From the NCBI RefSeq assembly GCF_000426185.1, contig NZ_AUEW01000004.1:434001-498000 (forward strand): a stretch of DNA of 64,000 nt. Direction: 5' to 3'. A program made the translations under genes and the position numbers. Positions 25,455 through 35,026 of the stretch are shown piece by piece. Every line of letters begins with the position of its first letter. Position 1 is the stretch's first letter. The stretch is from Cellulomonas sp. URHD0024. GTDB lineage: Bacteria > Actinomycetota > Actinomycetes > Actinomycetales > Cellulomonadaceae. Under the pieces are notes generated by a model. The model worked only from the letters and a program-made list of their open reading frames with translations. It did no database searches and was not told where the DNA came from.

Positions 25455-28400
25455 ATGACGACCGAGGGGTTCCTCCGGTCCCGGTTCGCCGCCGACCCGC
25501 GGACGCTGCTCGACGTCCTGCAGGCGACCACCGACGCCCACGCCGACAGCCCGGCCCTGGACGACGGCAGTGCGAGCCTCACCTACCGGGAGCTCTGGGA
25601 CGCCGTGCATCGCGTCGCCGCGGGCCTGGCCGCGGTGGGGATCGGCCCGGGCGACCGGGTCGGCGTGCGGATCCCGTCCGGCACCGCCGAGCTCTACACC
25701 GCCATCCTCGGCGTCCTCGCAGCCGGTGCCGCGTACGTGCCGGTGGACGTGGACGACCCCGACGAGCGTGCCCGGACGGTCTTCTCCGAAGCGCGGGTCG
25801 CGCGGGTGCTGACCGAGGGGGACCTGGCGGTCCTCACCAAGCGGTACGCCCCGCCGCAGCCGCCCAGCACCACCGACGACGCCTGGATCATCTTCACGTC
25901 GGGCTCCACCGGCGCGCCGAAGGGGGTCGCCGTCACGCACCGGTCGGCCGCTGCGTTCGTCGACGCCGAGGCCCGGATGTTCCTGCAGGACGCACCGCTC
26001 GGCCCCGGCGACCGCGTGCTGGCCGGGTTGTCCGTCGCGTTCGACGCGAGCTGCGAGGAGATGTGGCTGGCCTGGGGGCACGGCGCGTGCCTGGTCCCGG
26101 CACCGCGGGCCCTCGTGCGTACGGGCATGGACCTGGGACCATGGCTCGTCGCGCAGGGGATCACCGTCATCTCCACGGTCCCGACGCTGGCCGGTCTCTG
26201 GCGTTCGGAGGTGCTCGCGGGCGTCCGGCTGCTCATCTTCGGGGGCGAGGCGTGCCCGCCCGAGCTGGCGGCCCGGCTCGTCGGCGACGGGCGGGAGGTC
26301 TGGAACACCTACGGTCCGACCGAGGCGACGGTCGTCGCGTGCGGCGCGCTGCTGACGGGTGCAGGACCGGTCCGGATCGGGCACGCGCTCGACGGCTGGG
26401 ACCTGGCCGTGGTCGGACCCGACGGCGTGCACGTGGCGGAGGGCGAGGTCGGGGAGCTGATCATCGGCGGGGTCGGCCTGGCGCGGTACCTCGACGGTGC
26501 CAAGGACGCCGAGAAGTACGCGGCCGTCGAGACCCTCGGCTGGGAACGCGCGTACCGCAGCGGCGACCTGGTCCGCTACGAGCCTGAGGGCCTGCTGTTC
26601 CAGGGGCGTGCCGACGACCAGGTCAAGGTCGGGGGCCGACGGATCGAGCTCGGCGAGGTCGACGCCGCGCTGCTGGCGCTACCCGGTGTGGCGAGCGCCG
26701 CGGCCGCTGTCCGCCGCACACCGGCAGGGACGTCGGTGCTCGTCGGCTACCTGGTGCCCGAGCCGGGCGTCGAGATCGACCTCGCCGCGTCGCGCGACGC
26801 GTTGCGCGGGGTGCTGCCCGCGGCCCTCGTGCCGCTGCTTGCTCCCGTCGACCAGGTCCCGACCCGGGGTTCGGGCAAGGTCGACCGCGACGCCCTTCCG
26901 TGGCCCCTCGCGCGACCCGACGACGACACACCCCCGCCGGTCGGCCTGTCCGAGACCGCCGCGTGGGTCGCGCAGCGCTGGACGGCGGCCCTCGGGGTCG
27001 CGGTGACCGGGCCGAAGGACGACTTCTTCGACTCGGGCGGCGGCAGCCTCGTGGCCGCGCAGCTCGTCTCGGCACTGCGCGACCGCTTCCCGACGGTCAC
27101 CGTCGCCGACGTCTACGAGAACCCGCGCATCGGCGACCTCGCCCGCACGCTCGACGAGTTCGAACCTGCCGGCGTCGCCGACCAGCGCGTGGTGGTCCCG
27201 ACCCCGGTCCGGACGCAGCTGGTCCAGACGTTGCTCGCGGTGCCGTTGTCGCTGCTCGTCGGCCTGCGCTGGCTCACCTGGCTGCTCGCCGCGGATGCGG
27301 TCCTGCACGCGACCACCGACCCCGCGTGGGTCCCCGTGGTCCCCGGGGTCTGGTGGTGGGTGGCGCTCGGCTGGGTCGCGCTCATCAGCCCGCTCGGTCG
27401 CATGGGGACGACCGTGCTCGTCGCGCGACGCCTGCTGCGCGACCTGCGGCCGGGCTGGTACGCCCGAGGTGGCTCGGTGCACCTGCGGATCTGGTTCACG
27501 GAGTCCTGGGCGGCCGCCGCCGGGTCGGAGAACCTGTCGTGCGCGCCCTGGACGGCCGCGTACGCCCGCGCACTCGGCGCGACCGTCGGCAAGTCCGTCG
27601 ACCTGCACACGCCGCCGCCGGTCACCGGCATGCTCCGGTTGGGCAACGGCTGCTCGGTCGAGCCAGAGGTCGACCTGCGCGGTCACTGGCTCGACGGGGA
27701 CATCCTCAAGGTCGGACGCATCCGCATCGACAAGCGGGCCAGCGTGGGCACCCGGTCGACGATCGGACCCGGGACCCGCATCGGGCAGGGCGCCGAGATC
27801 GCACCCGGGTCGGCCGTGCTGCAGTCCGTACCACCCGGCGAGCTGTGGGTCGGTTCCCCCGCGACGTTCGTCGGTCCAGCACTCGCCCAGTGGCCCGCCG
27901 AGCGTGCGCCCCGGGGGCGCCTGTGGCTGGGCGTCTACGGCGTGACCGCCTCCGTCATGGCCGCACTGCCGGTCGTCGCGGCACTGTGTGGGCTCCTCGT
28001 CGTCGGCTACTTCGTCCGCGGCTCAGAGAGCTGGCGGGATGCGGCAGCCGACGCGATGCGGGCCGTCCCGTTGGGTGCGCTGACCATGGGCTTCGTCCTG
28101 CTGCTCGTCACCCTGGTCTCGGTCCGGTTGCTCGGCATCGGGCTGCGCGAGGGCTACCACGCGGTCCGTAGTCGGCACGGATGGCAGGTCTGGGCGACTC
28201 AGCGGCTCATGGACGACGCGCGAACGAGCCTGTTCCCCCTCTACTCGAGCATGGCGACGCCGCTGTGGCTGCGCGCGCTGGGGGCGGACATCGGCAAGGA
28301 CGTCGAGGCGTCGACGGCACTGATGATCCCGTCGCTCACGACCGTCGGCGCGGGGGCGTTCCTGGCCGACGACACTCTCATCGGCTCGTACGAGCTGGGC

Positions 28401-29303
28401 CGTGGCTGGCTGCGCGTGGAGCGCAGCAAGGTGGGCAAGCGCGCGTTCCTGGGCAACTCGGGGATGATCGCGCCCGGTCGTGCCGTGCCCAAGCGCGGAC
28501 TCGTCGCGGTCCTGTCGGCCACCCCGGAAGGTGCGCGGGCCGGGACGTCGTGGCTCGGCTCGCCGCCGGTGAAGCTGCGGCGCGTGGCTGGCGAGGGCGA
28601 CGACTCGCGCACGTTCGAGCCGCCGACCCGCCTGCGTGTCGCGCGTGCCCTGGTCGAGCTCTGCCGGATCATCCCCGTGATCTGCACCTTCGGGCTGGCC
28701 GTCCTCGTGCTGCTGGTCCTGCAGGCGGCGCTCGACTCGTGGGGGCTGGCCGGTGCGGCCGCGGTCTCGTGGGTGGTCGTGCTCGGTGCCGCGGCCGTGG
28801 CGTGTGCGCTGGCGACGGCCGCCAAGTGGCTCCTCGTCGGCAGGCTGCGCCCGGGGGACCACCCGTTGTGGAGCTCCTTCATCTGGCGCAACGAGCTGGC
28901 GGACACGTTCCTGGAGTCGGTCGCGGTGCCGTGGATGGGACCGGCGACGATCGGCTCGCCCGCGCTCACGGTGTGGCTGCGGACGCTCGGGGCCCGGATC
29001 GGCCGTGGCGTCTGGTGCGAGACGTACTGGCTTCCGGAGGCCGACCTGGTCCGCCTCGACGACGCGTCCACCGTGAACCGCGGTTGTGTGCTGCAGACGC
29101 ACCTGTTCCATGATCGGGTGATGAGCATGGACACCGTGGGGCTGGGCGTCGGAGCGAGCCTCGGTCCGCACGGCGTCGTCCTGCCCGCCGCCTCGCTCGA
29201 CGACGGCGCGAGCGTCGGACCGGCGTCGCTCGTGCTGCGCGGTGACGCGATCCCCGCGGGCTCGCGCTGGACCGGCAACCCCGTCGCCCCGGTGCCCGCG
29301 TGA
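25455..29303 (+). CDS. Pls/PosA-type single-module synthetase (poly-amino-acid synthetase family)
   Basis: 1282 residues. An adenylation domain (1-490) shows FTSGSTGAPKG, FDASCEEMW (Asp for alpha-amino recognition), NTYGPTEAT, YRSGDLVR and GRADDQVKVGGRR. A carrier domain (about 500-575) has DDFFDSGGGSLVAAQL, the serine that takes phosphopantetheine. Then three soluble hexapeptide-repeat/C-like domains alternate with six transmembrane helices, near 600-630, 640-665, 820-850, 875-900, 1075-1100 and 1100-1125. This is the architecture of epsilon-poly-L-lysine synthetase (Pls, about 1320 residues) and PosA. It probably polymerises one cationic amino acid; which one is unknown. GAGG is five bases before the ATG. 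The stop overlaps the next gene. Confidence 0.88.
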   Translation: MTTEGFLRSRFAADPRTLLDVLQATTDAHADSPALDDGSASLTYRELWDAVHRVAAGLAAVGIGPGDRVGVRIPSGTAELYTAILGVLAAGAAYVPVDVDDPDERARTVFSEARVARVLTEGDLAVLTKRYAPPQPPSTTDDAWIIFTSGSTGAPKGVAVTHRSAAAFVDAEARMFLQDAPLGPGDRVLAGLSVAFDASCEEMWLAWGHGACLVPAPRALVRTGMDLGPWLVAQGITVISTVPTLAGLWRSEVLAGVRLLIFGGEACPPELAARLVGDGREVWNTYGPTEATVVACGALLTGAGPVRIGHALDGWDLAVVGPDGVHVAEGEVGELIIGGVGLARYLDGAKDAEKYAAVETLGWERAYRSGDLVRYEPEGLLFQGRADDQVKVGGRRIELGEVDAALLALPGVASAAAAVRRTPAGTSVLVGYLVPEPGVEIDLAASRDALRGVLPAALVPLLAPVDQVPTRGSGKVDRDALPWPLARPDDDTPPPVGLSETAAWVAQRWTAALGVAVTGPKDDFFDSGGGSLVAAQLVSALRDRFPTVTVADVYENPRIGDLARTLDEFEPAGVADQRVVVPTPVRTQLVQTLLAVPLSLLVGLRWLTWLLAADAVLHATTDPAWVPVVPGVWWWVALGWVALISPLGRMGTTVLVARRLLRDLRPGWYARGGSVHLRIWFTESWAAAAGSENLSCAPWTAAYARALGATVGKSVDLHTPPPVTGMLRLGNGCSVEPEVDLRGHWLDGDILKVGRIRIDKRASVGTRSTIGPGTRIGQGAEIAPGSAVLQSVPPGELWVGSPATFVGPALAQWPAERAPRGRLWLGVYGVTASVMAALPVVAALCGLLVVGYFVRGSESWRDAAADAMRAVPLGALTMGFVLLLVTLVSVRLLGIGLREGYHAVRSRHGWQVWATQRLMDDARTSLFPLYSSMATPLWLRALGADIGKDVEASTALMIPSLTTVGAGAFLADDTLIGSYELGRGWLRVERSKVGKRAFLGNSGMIAPGRAVPKRGLVAVLSATPEGARAGTSWLGSPPVKLRRVAGEGDDSRTFEPPTRLRVARALVELCRIIPVICTFGLAVLVLLVLQAALDSWGLAGAAAVSWVVVLGAAAVACALATAAKWLLVGRLRPGDHPLWSSFIWRNELADTFLESVAVPWMGPATIGSPALTVWLRTLGARIGRGVWCETYWLPEADLVRLDDASTVNRGCVLQTHLFHDRVMSMDTVGLGVGASLGPHGVVLPAASLDDGASVGPASLVLRGDAIPAGSRWTGNPVAPVPA

Positions 29304-30601
29304 CGTCAGCCGCCGCCGACCCGTACCTGCCCGGTCGGCCGGACGGAGATCTCGACATCGACCGGTACGAGCTCGAGCTCGACTACCGCGTGGCGACGAA
29401 CCGGCTCGAGGGTCGCGCCCAGGTGTACGCCACCGCTGTGCGGTCCACGCTGCGGGTGTCGCTCGAGCTCCAGCACCGGCTCCGGGTGAGCCAGGTGTTC
29501 GTCGACGGCTACCGGCCCGACCGGTGGACGCACCGCGGCGACCTGCTCGTTCTCAAGCTCAAGCACGAGGTCGCGCCCGGGACGTCGCTGGTCGTCGACG
29601 TGCGGTACTCCGGTCAGCCCGGACCCGTGCGGGGTCCGTGGGGTGCGGTCGGGTGGGAGGAGCTCTCCGACGGGGTCATCGTCGCGGGCCAGCCGGACGG
29701 TGCGCCGAGCTGGTTCCCGTGCCACGACAGCCCGGCGGACAAGGCGACCTACCGGTTCACCGTGACCGCCGAGGCGGGCTACGAGGTCGTCACGAACGGC
29801 CACCTGGTGTCCCGGTCCGCGCGCGCCGGACGGATCCGGTGGCAGTACGAGCAGCCCGAGCCGATGGCGGCGTACCTCGCGACGCTGCAGGTCGGGCGGT
29901 ACCTGCGGATCGCGACCGGCCCCCGGGAGGAGGCGGTCGTCCCTCCACGGTTGCGCGCCGCCGCGGCGTACGACCTGGGTCGGCAGACCGAGATGATCGC
30001 GCTCTTCGAGAACCTCTTCGGGCCGTACCCGTTCGCCGCCTACACCGTCGTGGTCACCGACGACGACCTGGAGATCCCGCTCGAGGCCCAGGGGCTCTCG
30101 GTCTTCGGTGCCAACCACATGGACGGCCGACGAGGGTCGGAGCGGCTCGTGGCCCACGAGCTCGCGCACCAGTGGTTCGGCAACAGCCTGACCGTCGGCC
30201 TGTGGCGGGACATCTGGCTCCACGAGGGGTTCGCCTGCTACGCCGAGTGGCTCTGGTCCGAGGCATCGGGCGGGCGTAGCGCGGCCGAGCACGCTCGGGC
30301 AGCCCACACGCGGTTGGCAGGGCTGCCGCAGGACCTGGTCATCGGGGACCCCGGTCCCGACTCGATGTTCGACGACCGCCTGTACAAGCGCGGCGCCCTG
30401 ACCTTGGACGCCCTGCGTGTCTCGTTGGGCGACGAGGCGTTCTTCGAGGTCCTGCGCACGTGGACGAGCCGCTACCGGCACGGCACGGTCAGTACCGAGG
30501 AGTTCGTGGTCTGCGCCGAGCTCGTGTCCGGGCGCCCGGTGGCGGCCGTGCTGCACCCGTGGCTCTACGAGCGGCGGCTGCCCGTCTGGGCGGCCCGCTA
30601 G
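29300..30601 (+). CDS. M1-family zinc aminopeptidase
   Basis: A 433-residue metallopeptidase. The zinc site is H286-E-x-x-H290 in VAHELAHQWFGN, with E309 in WLHEGFACYAEW (HExxH-18-E). The GxMEN exopeptidase loop is replaced by LEAQGLSVFG, so alpha-amino recognition is non-standard. The N-terminal beta domain occupies 1-200, and the long C-terminal helical domain of larger M1 enzymes is missing. The GTG start overlaps the synthetase stop by four bases (GTGA), so the two are translationally coupled. A peptidase that trims or recycles the poly-amino-acid product is the natural inference. Its 3' end shares CTAG with the convergent reductase. Confidence 0.88.
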   Translation: MTSAAADPYLPGRPDGDLDIDRYELELDYRVATNRLEGRAQVYATAVRSTLRVSLELQHRLRVSQVFVDGYRPDRWTHRGDLLVLKLKHEVAPGTSLVVDVRYSGQPGPVRGPWGAVGWEELSDGVIVAGQPDGAPSWFPCHDSPADKATYRFTVTAEAGYEVVTNGHLVSRSARAGRIRWQYEQPEPMAAYLATLQVGRYLRIATGPREEAVVPPRLRAAAAYDLGRQTEMIALFENLFGPYPFAAYTVVVTDDDLEIPLEAQGLSVFGANHMDGRRGSERLVAHELAHQWFGNSLTVGLWRDIWLHEGFACYAEWLWSEASGGRSAAEHARAAHTRLAGLPQDLVIGDPGPDSMFDDRLYKRGALTLDALRVSLGDEAFFEVLRTWTSRYRHGTVSTEEFVVCAELVSGRPVAAVLHPWLYERRLPVWAAR

Positions 30602-31803
30602 AGCTCCTCGAGCGGGACGGACTCGTCGGCGAGACGGGACGGGTCGATCTCGCGGCCGACGAGGGCGCGCAGCTGGTCGTTGACGTCCCAGACGTTGACG
30701 TTCATCGCGGCGCGCACGCGTCCGTCGCGCAGCCAGAACGCGACGAACTCGCCGCCGGCCCGATCGCCGCGGATGACGACCGGGTCGTCGGCGTCGGCGT
30801 ACCCGACGTACTCCATGCCGAGGTCGTACTGGTCCGTGTAGAAGTACGGCTGCCAGTCGTAGACGTCGGGTCGGCCCAGGATCGAGCGCGCCGCGAGGGC
30901 GCCCTGACGGATCGCGTTGTCCCAGTGCTCCACGCGCAGGCTGTGCCCGAGGGCGGTGTTGTGGGCGTTGGCCACGTCGCCGGCGGCCAGGACGGCCGGG
31001 TCGGCAGTACGCAGCTGGGCGTCCACGAGGACGCCCCGCGCGTCCGCCGCGAGGCCGGCCGCGTTCGCGAGGGCCACGTTGGGCGCGGCTCCGACACCGA
31101 CCAGGACGACGTCGGCGGGTACGACCTCGCCGCCGACCCGGACGCCCGTGACGCGGCCGGCTGAGCCGTCGAACCCGTCGACACCGACGCCGGTCCGCAG
31201 GTCCACCCCGTGCGCGCGGTGCAGCTCCGCGAAGTGCGTCGCGAGCTCTGGGCCGAGCACCCGGAGCAGCGGCAGCGCGGCGTACTCCAGCACGGTGACC
31301 TCCAGCCCGGCGAGCCGCGCGGCAGCGGTGACCTCCAGGCCGATCCACCCGCCGCCGACGACCACGAGGCGCTGCCGGTGAGCGAGCTCGTCACGCAGCT
31401 CGTCGCTGTCTGCGAGGCGGCGCAGCGTGTGCACGCCGGCGAGCCGGGCGCCGGGGATGTCGAGGAAGCGTGGGCTCGACCCCGTGGCGAGCACGAGGTG
31501 GTCGTAGCCGAGCTCCGTGCCGTCCGAGAGGGCGACGGTGCGGGCTGCACGGTCGACGAGCGTCGCGGTGGTCCCGAACCGGGTGGTGACGTCGTGGTCG
31601 GCGTACCAGTCGGGGCTGTGCACGAAGACGGAGTCACGTTCCGCGGTGCCCTGGAGGTACCCCTTCGAGAGCGGCGGTCGTTCGTACGGGCGGTCGATCT
31701 CGTCGCCCACGAGGGTGACGGGCCGGTCGTCCCCCTCCTCGCGCAGGGTCGAGACGACGTGGGCGGCGGCGAGCCCCGCTCCGATGACGACGGTTCCTGC
31801 CAT
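30598..31803 (-). CDS. FAD-dependent oxidoreductase, ferredoxin-reductase-like
   Basis: A 401-residue flavoprotein of the rubredoxin/ferredoxin reductase type. It has an FAD-binding GAGLAAAHVVSTLRE at the N-terminus, DRPYERPPLSKGYLQG, an NAD(P)H site LVVVGGGWIGLEVTAAA (about 143-160) and a second FAD motif TADPAVLAAGDVANA. The C-terminal dimerisation domain contains DQYDLGMEYVGYAD. It would pass electrons from NAD(P)H to a ferredoxin, often serving a P450 or Rieske oxygenase; no such partner is adjacent. The ATG is at 31801-31803. folE lies upstream on the same strand, 15 bases away, so the two may be cotranscribed. Confidence 0.88.
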   Translation of the reverse strand: MAGTVVIGAGLAAAHVVSTLREEGDDRPVTLVGDEIDRPYERPPLSKGYLQGTAERDSVFVHSPDWYADHDVTTRFGTTATLVDRAARTVALSDGTELGYDHLVLATGSSPRFLDIPGARLAGVHTLRRLADSDELRDELAHRQRLVVVGGGWIGLEVTAAARLAGLEVTVLEYAALPLLRVLGPELATHFAELHRAHGVDLRTGVGVDGFDGSAGRVTGVRVGGEVVPADVVLVGVGAAPNVALANAAGLAADARGVLVDAQLRTADPAVLAAGDVANAHNTALGHSLRVEHWDNAIRQGALAARSILGRPDVYDWQPYFYTDQYDLGMEYVGYADADDPVVIRGDRAGGEFVAFWLRDGRVRAAMNVNVWDVNDQLRALVGREIDPSRLADESVPLEEL

Positions 31804-31818
31804 GACGACCTCCGGGTG

Positions 31819-32409
31819 TCAGGGACGAACGGCGGAGAGGAACTCCGCACGGGTGGCGGGGGAGTCCCGCAGGAGACCGGACAGCGCCGACGTCGTCGTG
31901 ACGGTACCGCCGGCCCGGACTCCTCGCAGGCTCATGCACAGGTGCTCCGCCTCGATGACGACGCCGACGCCACGCGGGGCGAGACGCATCTCGATCCAGT
32001 CCGCCACCTGGCGCGTGAGTCGTTCCTGGACCTGCGGGCGACGGGCGAACATCTCGACGACGCGCGCGAACTTCGACAGCCCGAGGATCCGCCTGCCCGG
32101 CAGGTAGCCCACGTGGGCGACGCCGAAGAACGGGAGCAGGTGGTGCTCGCAGATCGACTGGACGGGGATCGAGCGGACCACCACGAGCTCGTCGTACCCC
32201 TCGTCGTTGGGGAACGTGGTCATCTCGAACGGGCGCGGCGCGAGCATCTCGGCGTAGGCCTCGGCCATCCGGCGGGGACTCCGCTCGGTGCCGGGGCTGT
32301 CGCAGTCGATGCCCAGGGCTTCGAGGAACGCGCGGGCCGCGTCCTCCGCGGCGTCGAGGCTGACGGAGTCGTCGACGGCGGGAAACATCGCCAAGTTTCT
32401 ATCGAACAT
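31819..32409 (-). CDS. folE: GTP cyclohydrolase I
   Basis: Catalyses GTP to 7,8-dihydroneopterin triphosphate, the first step of folate/pterin synthesis. 196 residues with the zinc Cys-His pair in SICEHHLLPFFGVAHVGYLP, GLSKFARVVEMFARRPQVQE, and the second zinc Cys in EAEHLCMSLRGVR. The ATG at 32407-32409 (MFDRNLAMFPAV) is eight bases after a TAATGT -10, so the mRNA is probably leaderless. An ATG at 32386-32388 would be a second option. It diverges from a SufR-like regulator across a very short intergenic region that holds a near-consensus promoter. Confidence 0.93.
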   Translation of the reverse strand: MFDRNLAMFPAVDDSVSLDAAEDAARAFLEALGIDCDSPGTERSPRRMAEAYAEMLAPRPFEMTTFPNDEGYDELVVVRSIPVQSICEHHLLPFFGVAHVGYLPGRRILGLSKFARVVEMFARRPQVQERLTRQVADWIEMRLAPRGVGVVIEAEHLCMSLRGVRAGGTVTTTSALSGLLRDSPATRAEFLSAVRP

Positions 32410-32416
32410 ACTTCTG

Positions 32417-32445
32417 TACATTAGAAATCTGCGTGGGTATTGTCA
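32417..32445 (-). promoter_or_regulatory. Near-consensus promoter of folE
   Basis: On the minus strand, -35 TTGACA (32440-32445) and -10 TAATGT (32417-32422) with an exact 17-base spacer. This is the closest match to the sigma-70 consensus in the window. It overlaps the start region of the divergent regulator gene, so binding of that regulator could control both. An imperfect inverted repeat TTCT-N7-AGAA covers the -10 element. Confidence 0.8.
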
Positions 32446-33140
32446 AGGGCATGGAGCCCAGTACGTCGTTCGCGGCGGACGCCGAGAGCATCGGTGCCCT
32501 CGCGGACCCCGTGCGTCTCGCGCTCTACCGCTTCGTCGTCGCGGCACCGGAGCCGGTGAGCCGGGACCAGGCGGCCGAGGGCGTCGGCGTCCCGCACCAC
32601 CAGGCACGGTTCCACCTCGACCGGCTCGAGGCCGACGGTCTGCTGACCACCAGCCGCGCACGGCTGACGGGTCGTACGGGACCGGGCGCGGGCCGGCCGG
32701 CCAAGCTGTACAGCCGCGCACCCCGGGAGTTCTCGGTGACGCTCCCGGAGCGGCGGTACGAGCTCGCCGGACGGCTCCTGAGCGACGCGGTCGCCGAGTC
32801 CGCGCGGGCAGGGACGCCCGTGCTCGACGCGGTGGAGCGAGCGTTCACGGCGCACGGGACCGCCGCGGGCCGGGCAGCCACCGTGCGGGAGGGTGACCCG
32901 CTCGACGTCACCGCCGACGTCCTCGTCGGCGAGGGCTACGAGCCGCGTCGCGTCGAGGACGAGGTCCACCTGCTCAACTGTCCGTTCCATGCTCTGGCCC
33001 AGACGCAGACGGAGCTGGTCTGCCACGCCAACCTCTGCCTCGTCGCCGCGGTGGCCGACGAGGTGGGCCGTGACCGGGTCGTCGCTCGGCTGGAACCCCG
33101 GCCCGACCGGTGCTGTGTCGTCCTGGGGTCGGCTCTGTAG
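32433..33140 (+). CDS. SufR-like winged-helix regulator (COG2345 type)
   Basis: A 235-residue regulator. The winged HTH is at about 20-95: IGALADPVRLALYRFVVAAP, then EGVGVPHHQARFHLDRLEADGLL. The C-terminal domain carries NCPFHALAQTQTELVCHANLCLV, a cluster of three cysteines like that in SufR-type regulators that bind an Fe-S cluster, plus RCCVVLG near the end. The GTG at 32433 is used; an ATG at 32451 would remove six residues. It is divergent from folE and its own start overlaps the folE promoter, which suggests it controls folE and itself. The sensed signal (iron, redox, NO) is inference. Confidence 0.82.
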   Translation: MGIVKGMEPSTSFAADAESIGALADPVRLALYRFVVAAPEPVSRDQAAEGVGVPHHQARFHLDRLEADGLLTTSRARLTGRTGPGAGRPAKLYSRAPREFSVTLPERRYELAGRLLSDAVAESARAGTPVLDAVERAFTAHGTAAGRAATVREGDPLDVTADVLVGEGYEPRRVEDEVHLLNCPFHALAQTQTELVCHANLCLVAAVADEVGRDRVVARLEPRPDRCCVVLGSAL

Positions 33141-33245
33141 CCCGTCGACCCCTGCCGCCGGGAAGCGACGTGCCCCGGCGCGTCGTTAGGGTGGTCAGGG
33201 ACGTCGTCGCGGACCACCGCGAGATCCCCGCGATCGGGAGTGTGC

Positions 33246-34262
33246 ATGTCAACAGTCACCGCCCCCGGCCTCACGGTCGGGTACGCAGCCATGCTGGAGC
33301 AGTTCCACCCCACGGAGGCGGTCGCGCTGTCGGTGCACGCCGAGGCCCACGGGTTCTCCGGCGTGATGGCCGCGGACCACTACCAGCCCTGGGTCCCCGC
33401 GCAGGGTCAGGCGGCGTTCGTGTGGAACGTGCTCACGGCCCTGGGCGAGCGGACGACGGGTGACATCGGCCCCGGCGTCACGGCTCCGACCTTCCGCTGG
33501 CACCCGGCGATGGTTGCGCAGGCGTCCGCGACCCTCGCCGCGATGTACCCGGGACGGCACTGGCTGGGCCTGGGTTCCGGGGAGGCGCTCAACGAGCACA
33601 TCGTCGCGGGCTACTGGCCGGAGGCGCCGGAGCGGATCAACCGCATGTTCGAGGCGATCGAGCTCATCAAGAAGCTGTTCAGCGCGTCGATCGCGGGCAA
33701 GGACGTCAAGCACGCAGGTCCGTTCTACAAGCTCGAGTCCACCCGTCTGTGGACGATGCCCGAGGTCGCTCCCGAGATCCTCGTCGCGACAGCCGGACCG
33801 GTCACGGCCAAGCGTGCGGGGCGACTGGCGGACGGGCTGATCACCGTCGGTGCGCCGCTGGAGAAGATCAGCGGCCTGTTCGGCAAGTTCGACGAGGGCG
33901 CCCGCGAGGCCGGCAAGGACCCCGCCACGCTGCCGAAGGTGCTGCAGCTGCACCTGTCCTGGGCGTCGACGGACGAGGAGGCGCTCGCGAACGCGATGCA
34001 CGAGTGGCCCAACGGCGGCATGAAGTTCCCGAAGGCGGACATCCGGTCGCCGTTCGACTTCGAGCAGATGGCCAAGCTGGTCCGTCCGGAGGACTTCGAG
34101 GGCCGCATGGTCATCTCCGCCGACCCCGATGTCCACCGGGCCGAGATCCAGAAGTACGTCGACCTCGGCTTCGACCGGATCTACCTGCACAACGTCGGTC
34201 GCAACCAGCGCGAGTGGATCGAGACGTTCGGGGCGGACGTGCTGCCCAAGCTCGTCCGATGA
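33246..34262 (+). CDS. F420-dependent LLM oxidoreductase, glucose-6-phosphate-dehydrogenase-like (TIGR03557 type)
   Basis: A 338-residue TIM-barrel enzyme. [15 protein letters not shown] carries the His and Trp that in mycobacterial FGD1 act at the active site; [16 protein letters not shown] supplies the equivalent glutamate. [21 protein letters not shown] is the F420/phosphate loop. It most likely reduces F420 with a sugar phosphate or related substrate. The phosphate-binding lysines of FGD1 are not all evident, so the exact substrate is open. GGGAG lies five bases before the ATG at 33246. Its TGA overlaps the ATG of cofE (ATGA), so enzyme and F420 tailing ligase are coupled. A TTAGGGT motif lies upstream at 33186-33192. 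Confidence 0.88.
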   Translation: MSTVTAPGLTVGYAAMLEQFHPTEAVALSVHAEAHGFSGVMAADHYQPWVPAQGQAAFVWNVLTALGERTTGDIGPGVTAPTFRWHPAMVAQASATLAAMYPGRHWLGLGSGEALNEHIVAGYWPEAPERINRMFEAIELIKKLFSASIAGKDVKHAGPFYKLESTRLWTMPEVAPEILVATAGPVTAKRAGRLADGLITVGAPLEKISGLFGKFDEGAREAGKDPATLPKVLQLHLSWASTDEEALANAMHEWPNGGMKFPKADIRSPFDFEQMAKLVRPEDFEGRMVISADPDVHRAEIQKYVDLGFDRIYLHNVGRNQREWIETFGADVLPKLVR

Positions 34263-35026
34263 CCACGCGCCTCGAGGTGTGGGCTCCCGACGGGCTGCCC
34301 GAGATCGCGCCCGGAGACGACCTGGTGGTGCTGCTCGCGGCGTTGTTGGCCGATGAGCCGCCGCTCGACGGCGACGTCCTCGTGCTCACGTCGAAGGTCG
34401 TCTCCAAGGCGGAGGGCCGCGTGGTCTCCGCCGACGACCGCGAGCAGGCGATCACCGACGAGACCGTGCGCGTCGTCGCGACCCGCGAACACTCGGCGGG
34501 CGTGACCCGCATCGTCGAGAACCGGCTCGGCCTGGTGATGGCTGCGGCGGGGGTCGACGCGAGCAACACGCCTGAGGGGACCGTGCTGCTGCTCCCGGTG
34601 GACCCGGACGCGTCCGCGCGACGACTGCGCGAGGGGCTCTCCGCGGTGTTCGGGGTCCGGTTGGGCGTCGTCATCACCGACACCGCCGGGCGTCCGTGGC
34701 GGCAGGGCGTCACCGACATCGCGATCGGCGCCGCGGGGCTCGTGGTGCTCGACGACCTGCGCGGTCAGGTCGACACCTTCGGCCGCCCGCTGGTGATGAC
34801 ACAGGCCGCAGTCGCCGACGAGATCGCGTCGGCCGGTGAGCTGGTCAAGGGCAAGGCCGAGGGGCGCCCACTCGCCGTCGTCCGAGGTCTCCGGCATCTC
34901 GTCACCGGTGCGGACGGGCCGGGCGCGCGTTCGCTGGTGCGGCTCGGTGACGAGGACATGTTCGCGCAGGGGAGCGCCGAGGCGTACGCGCAGGGCTGGA
35001 AGGACGCGCTCAGGGGGCAGCCGTAG
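34259..35026 (+). CDS. cofE: Coenzyme F420-0:L-glutamate ligase
   Basis: Adds glutamate residues to F420-0. A 255-residue stand-alone CofE domain: [18 protein letters not shown] (about 38-55), [20 protein letters not shown], and [15 protein letters not shown]. It lacks the C-terminal nitroreductase-like domain of mycobacterial FbiB. In such organisms the FMN-dependent step is done elsewhere. The ATG overlaps the stop of the FGD-like gene. Its 3' end overlaps the convergent HhH-GPD gene by 17 bases. Confidence 0.92.
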   Translation: MTTRLEVWAPDGLPEIAPGDDLVVLLAALLADEPPLDGDVLVLTSKVVSKAEGRVVSADDREQAITDETVRVVATREHSAGVTRIVENRLGLVMAAAGVDASNTPEGTVLLLPVDPDASARRLREGLSAVFGVRLGVVITDTAGRPWRQGVTDIAIGAAGLVVLDDLRGQVDTFGRPLVMTQAAVADEIASAGELVKGKAEGRPLAVVRGLRHLVTGADGPGARSLVRLGDEDMFAQGSAEAYAQGWKDALRGQP

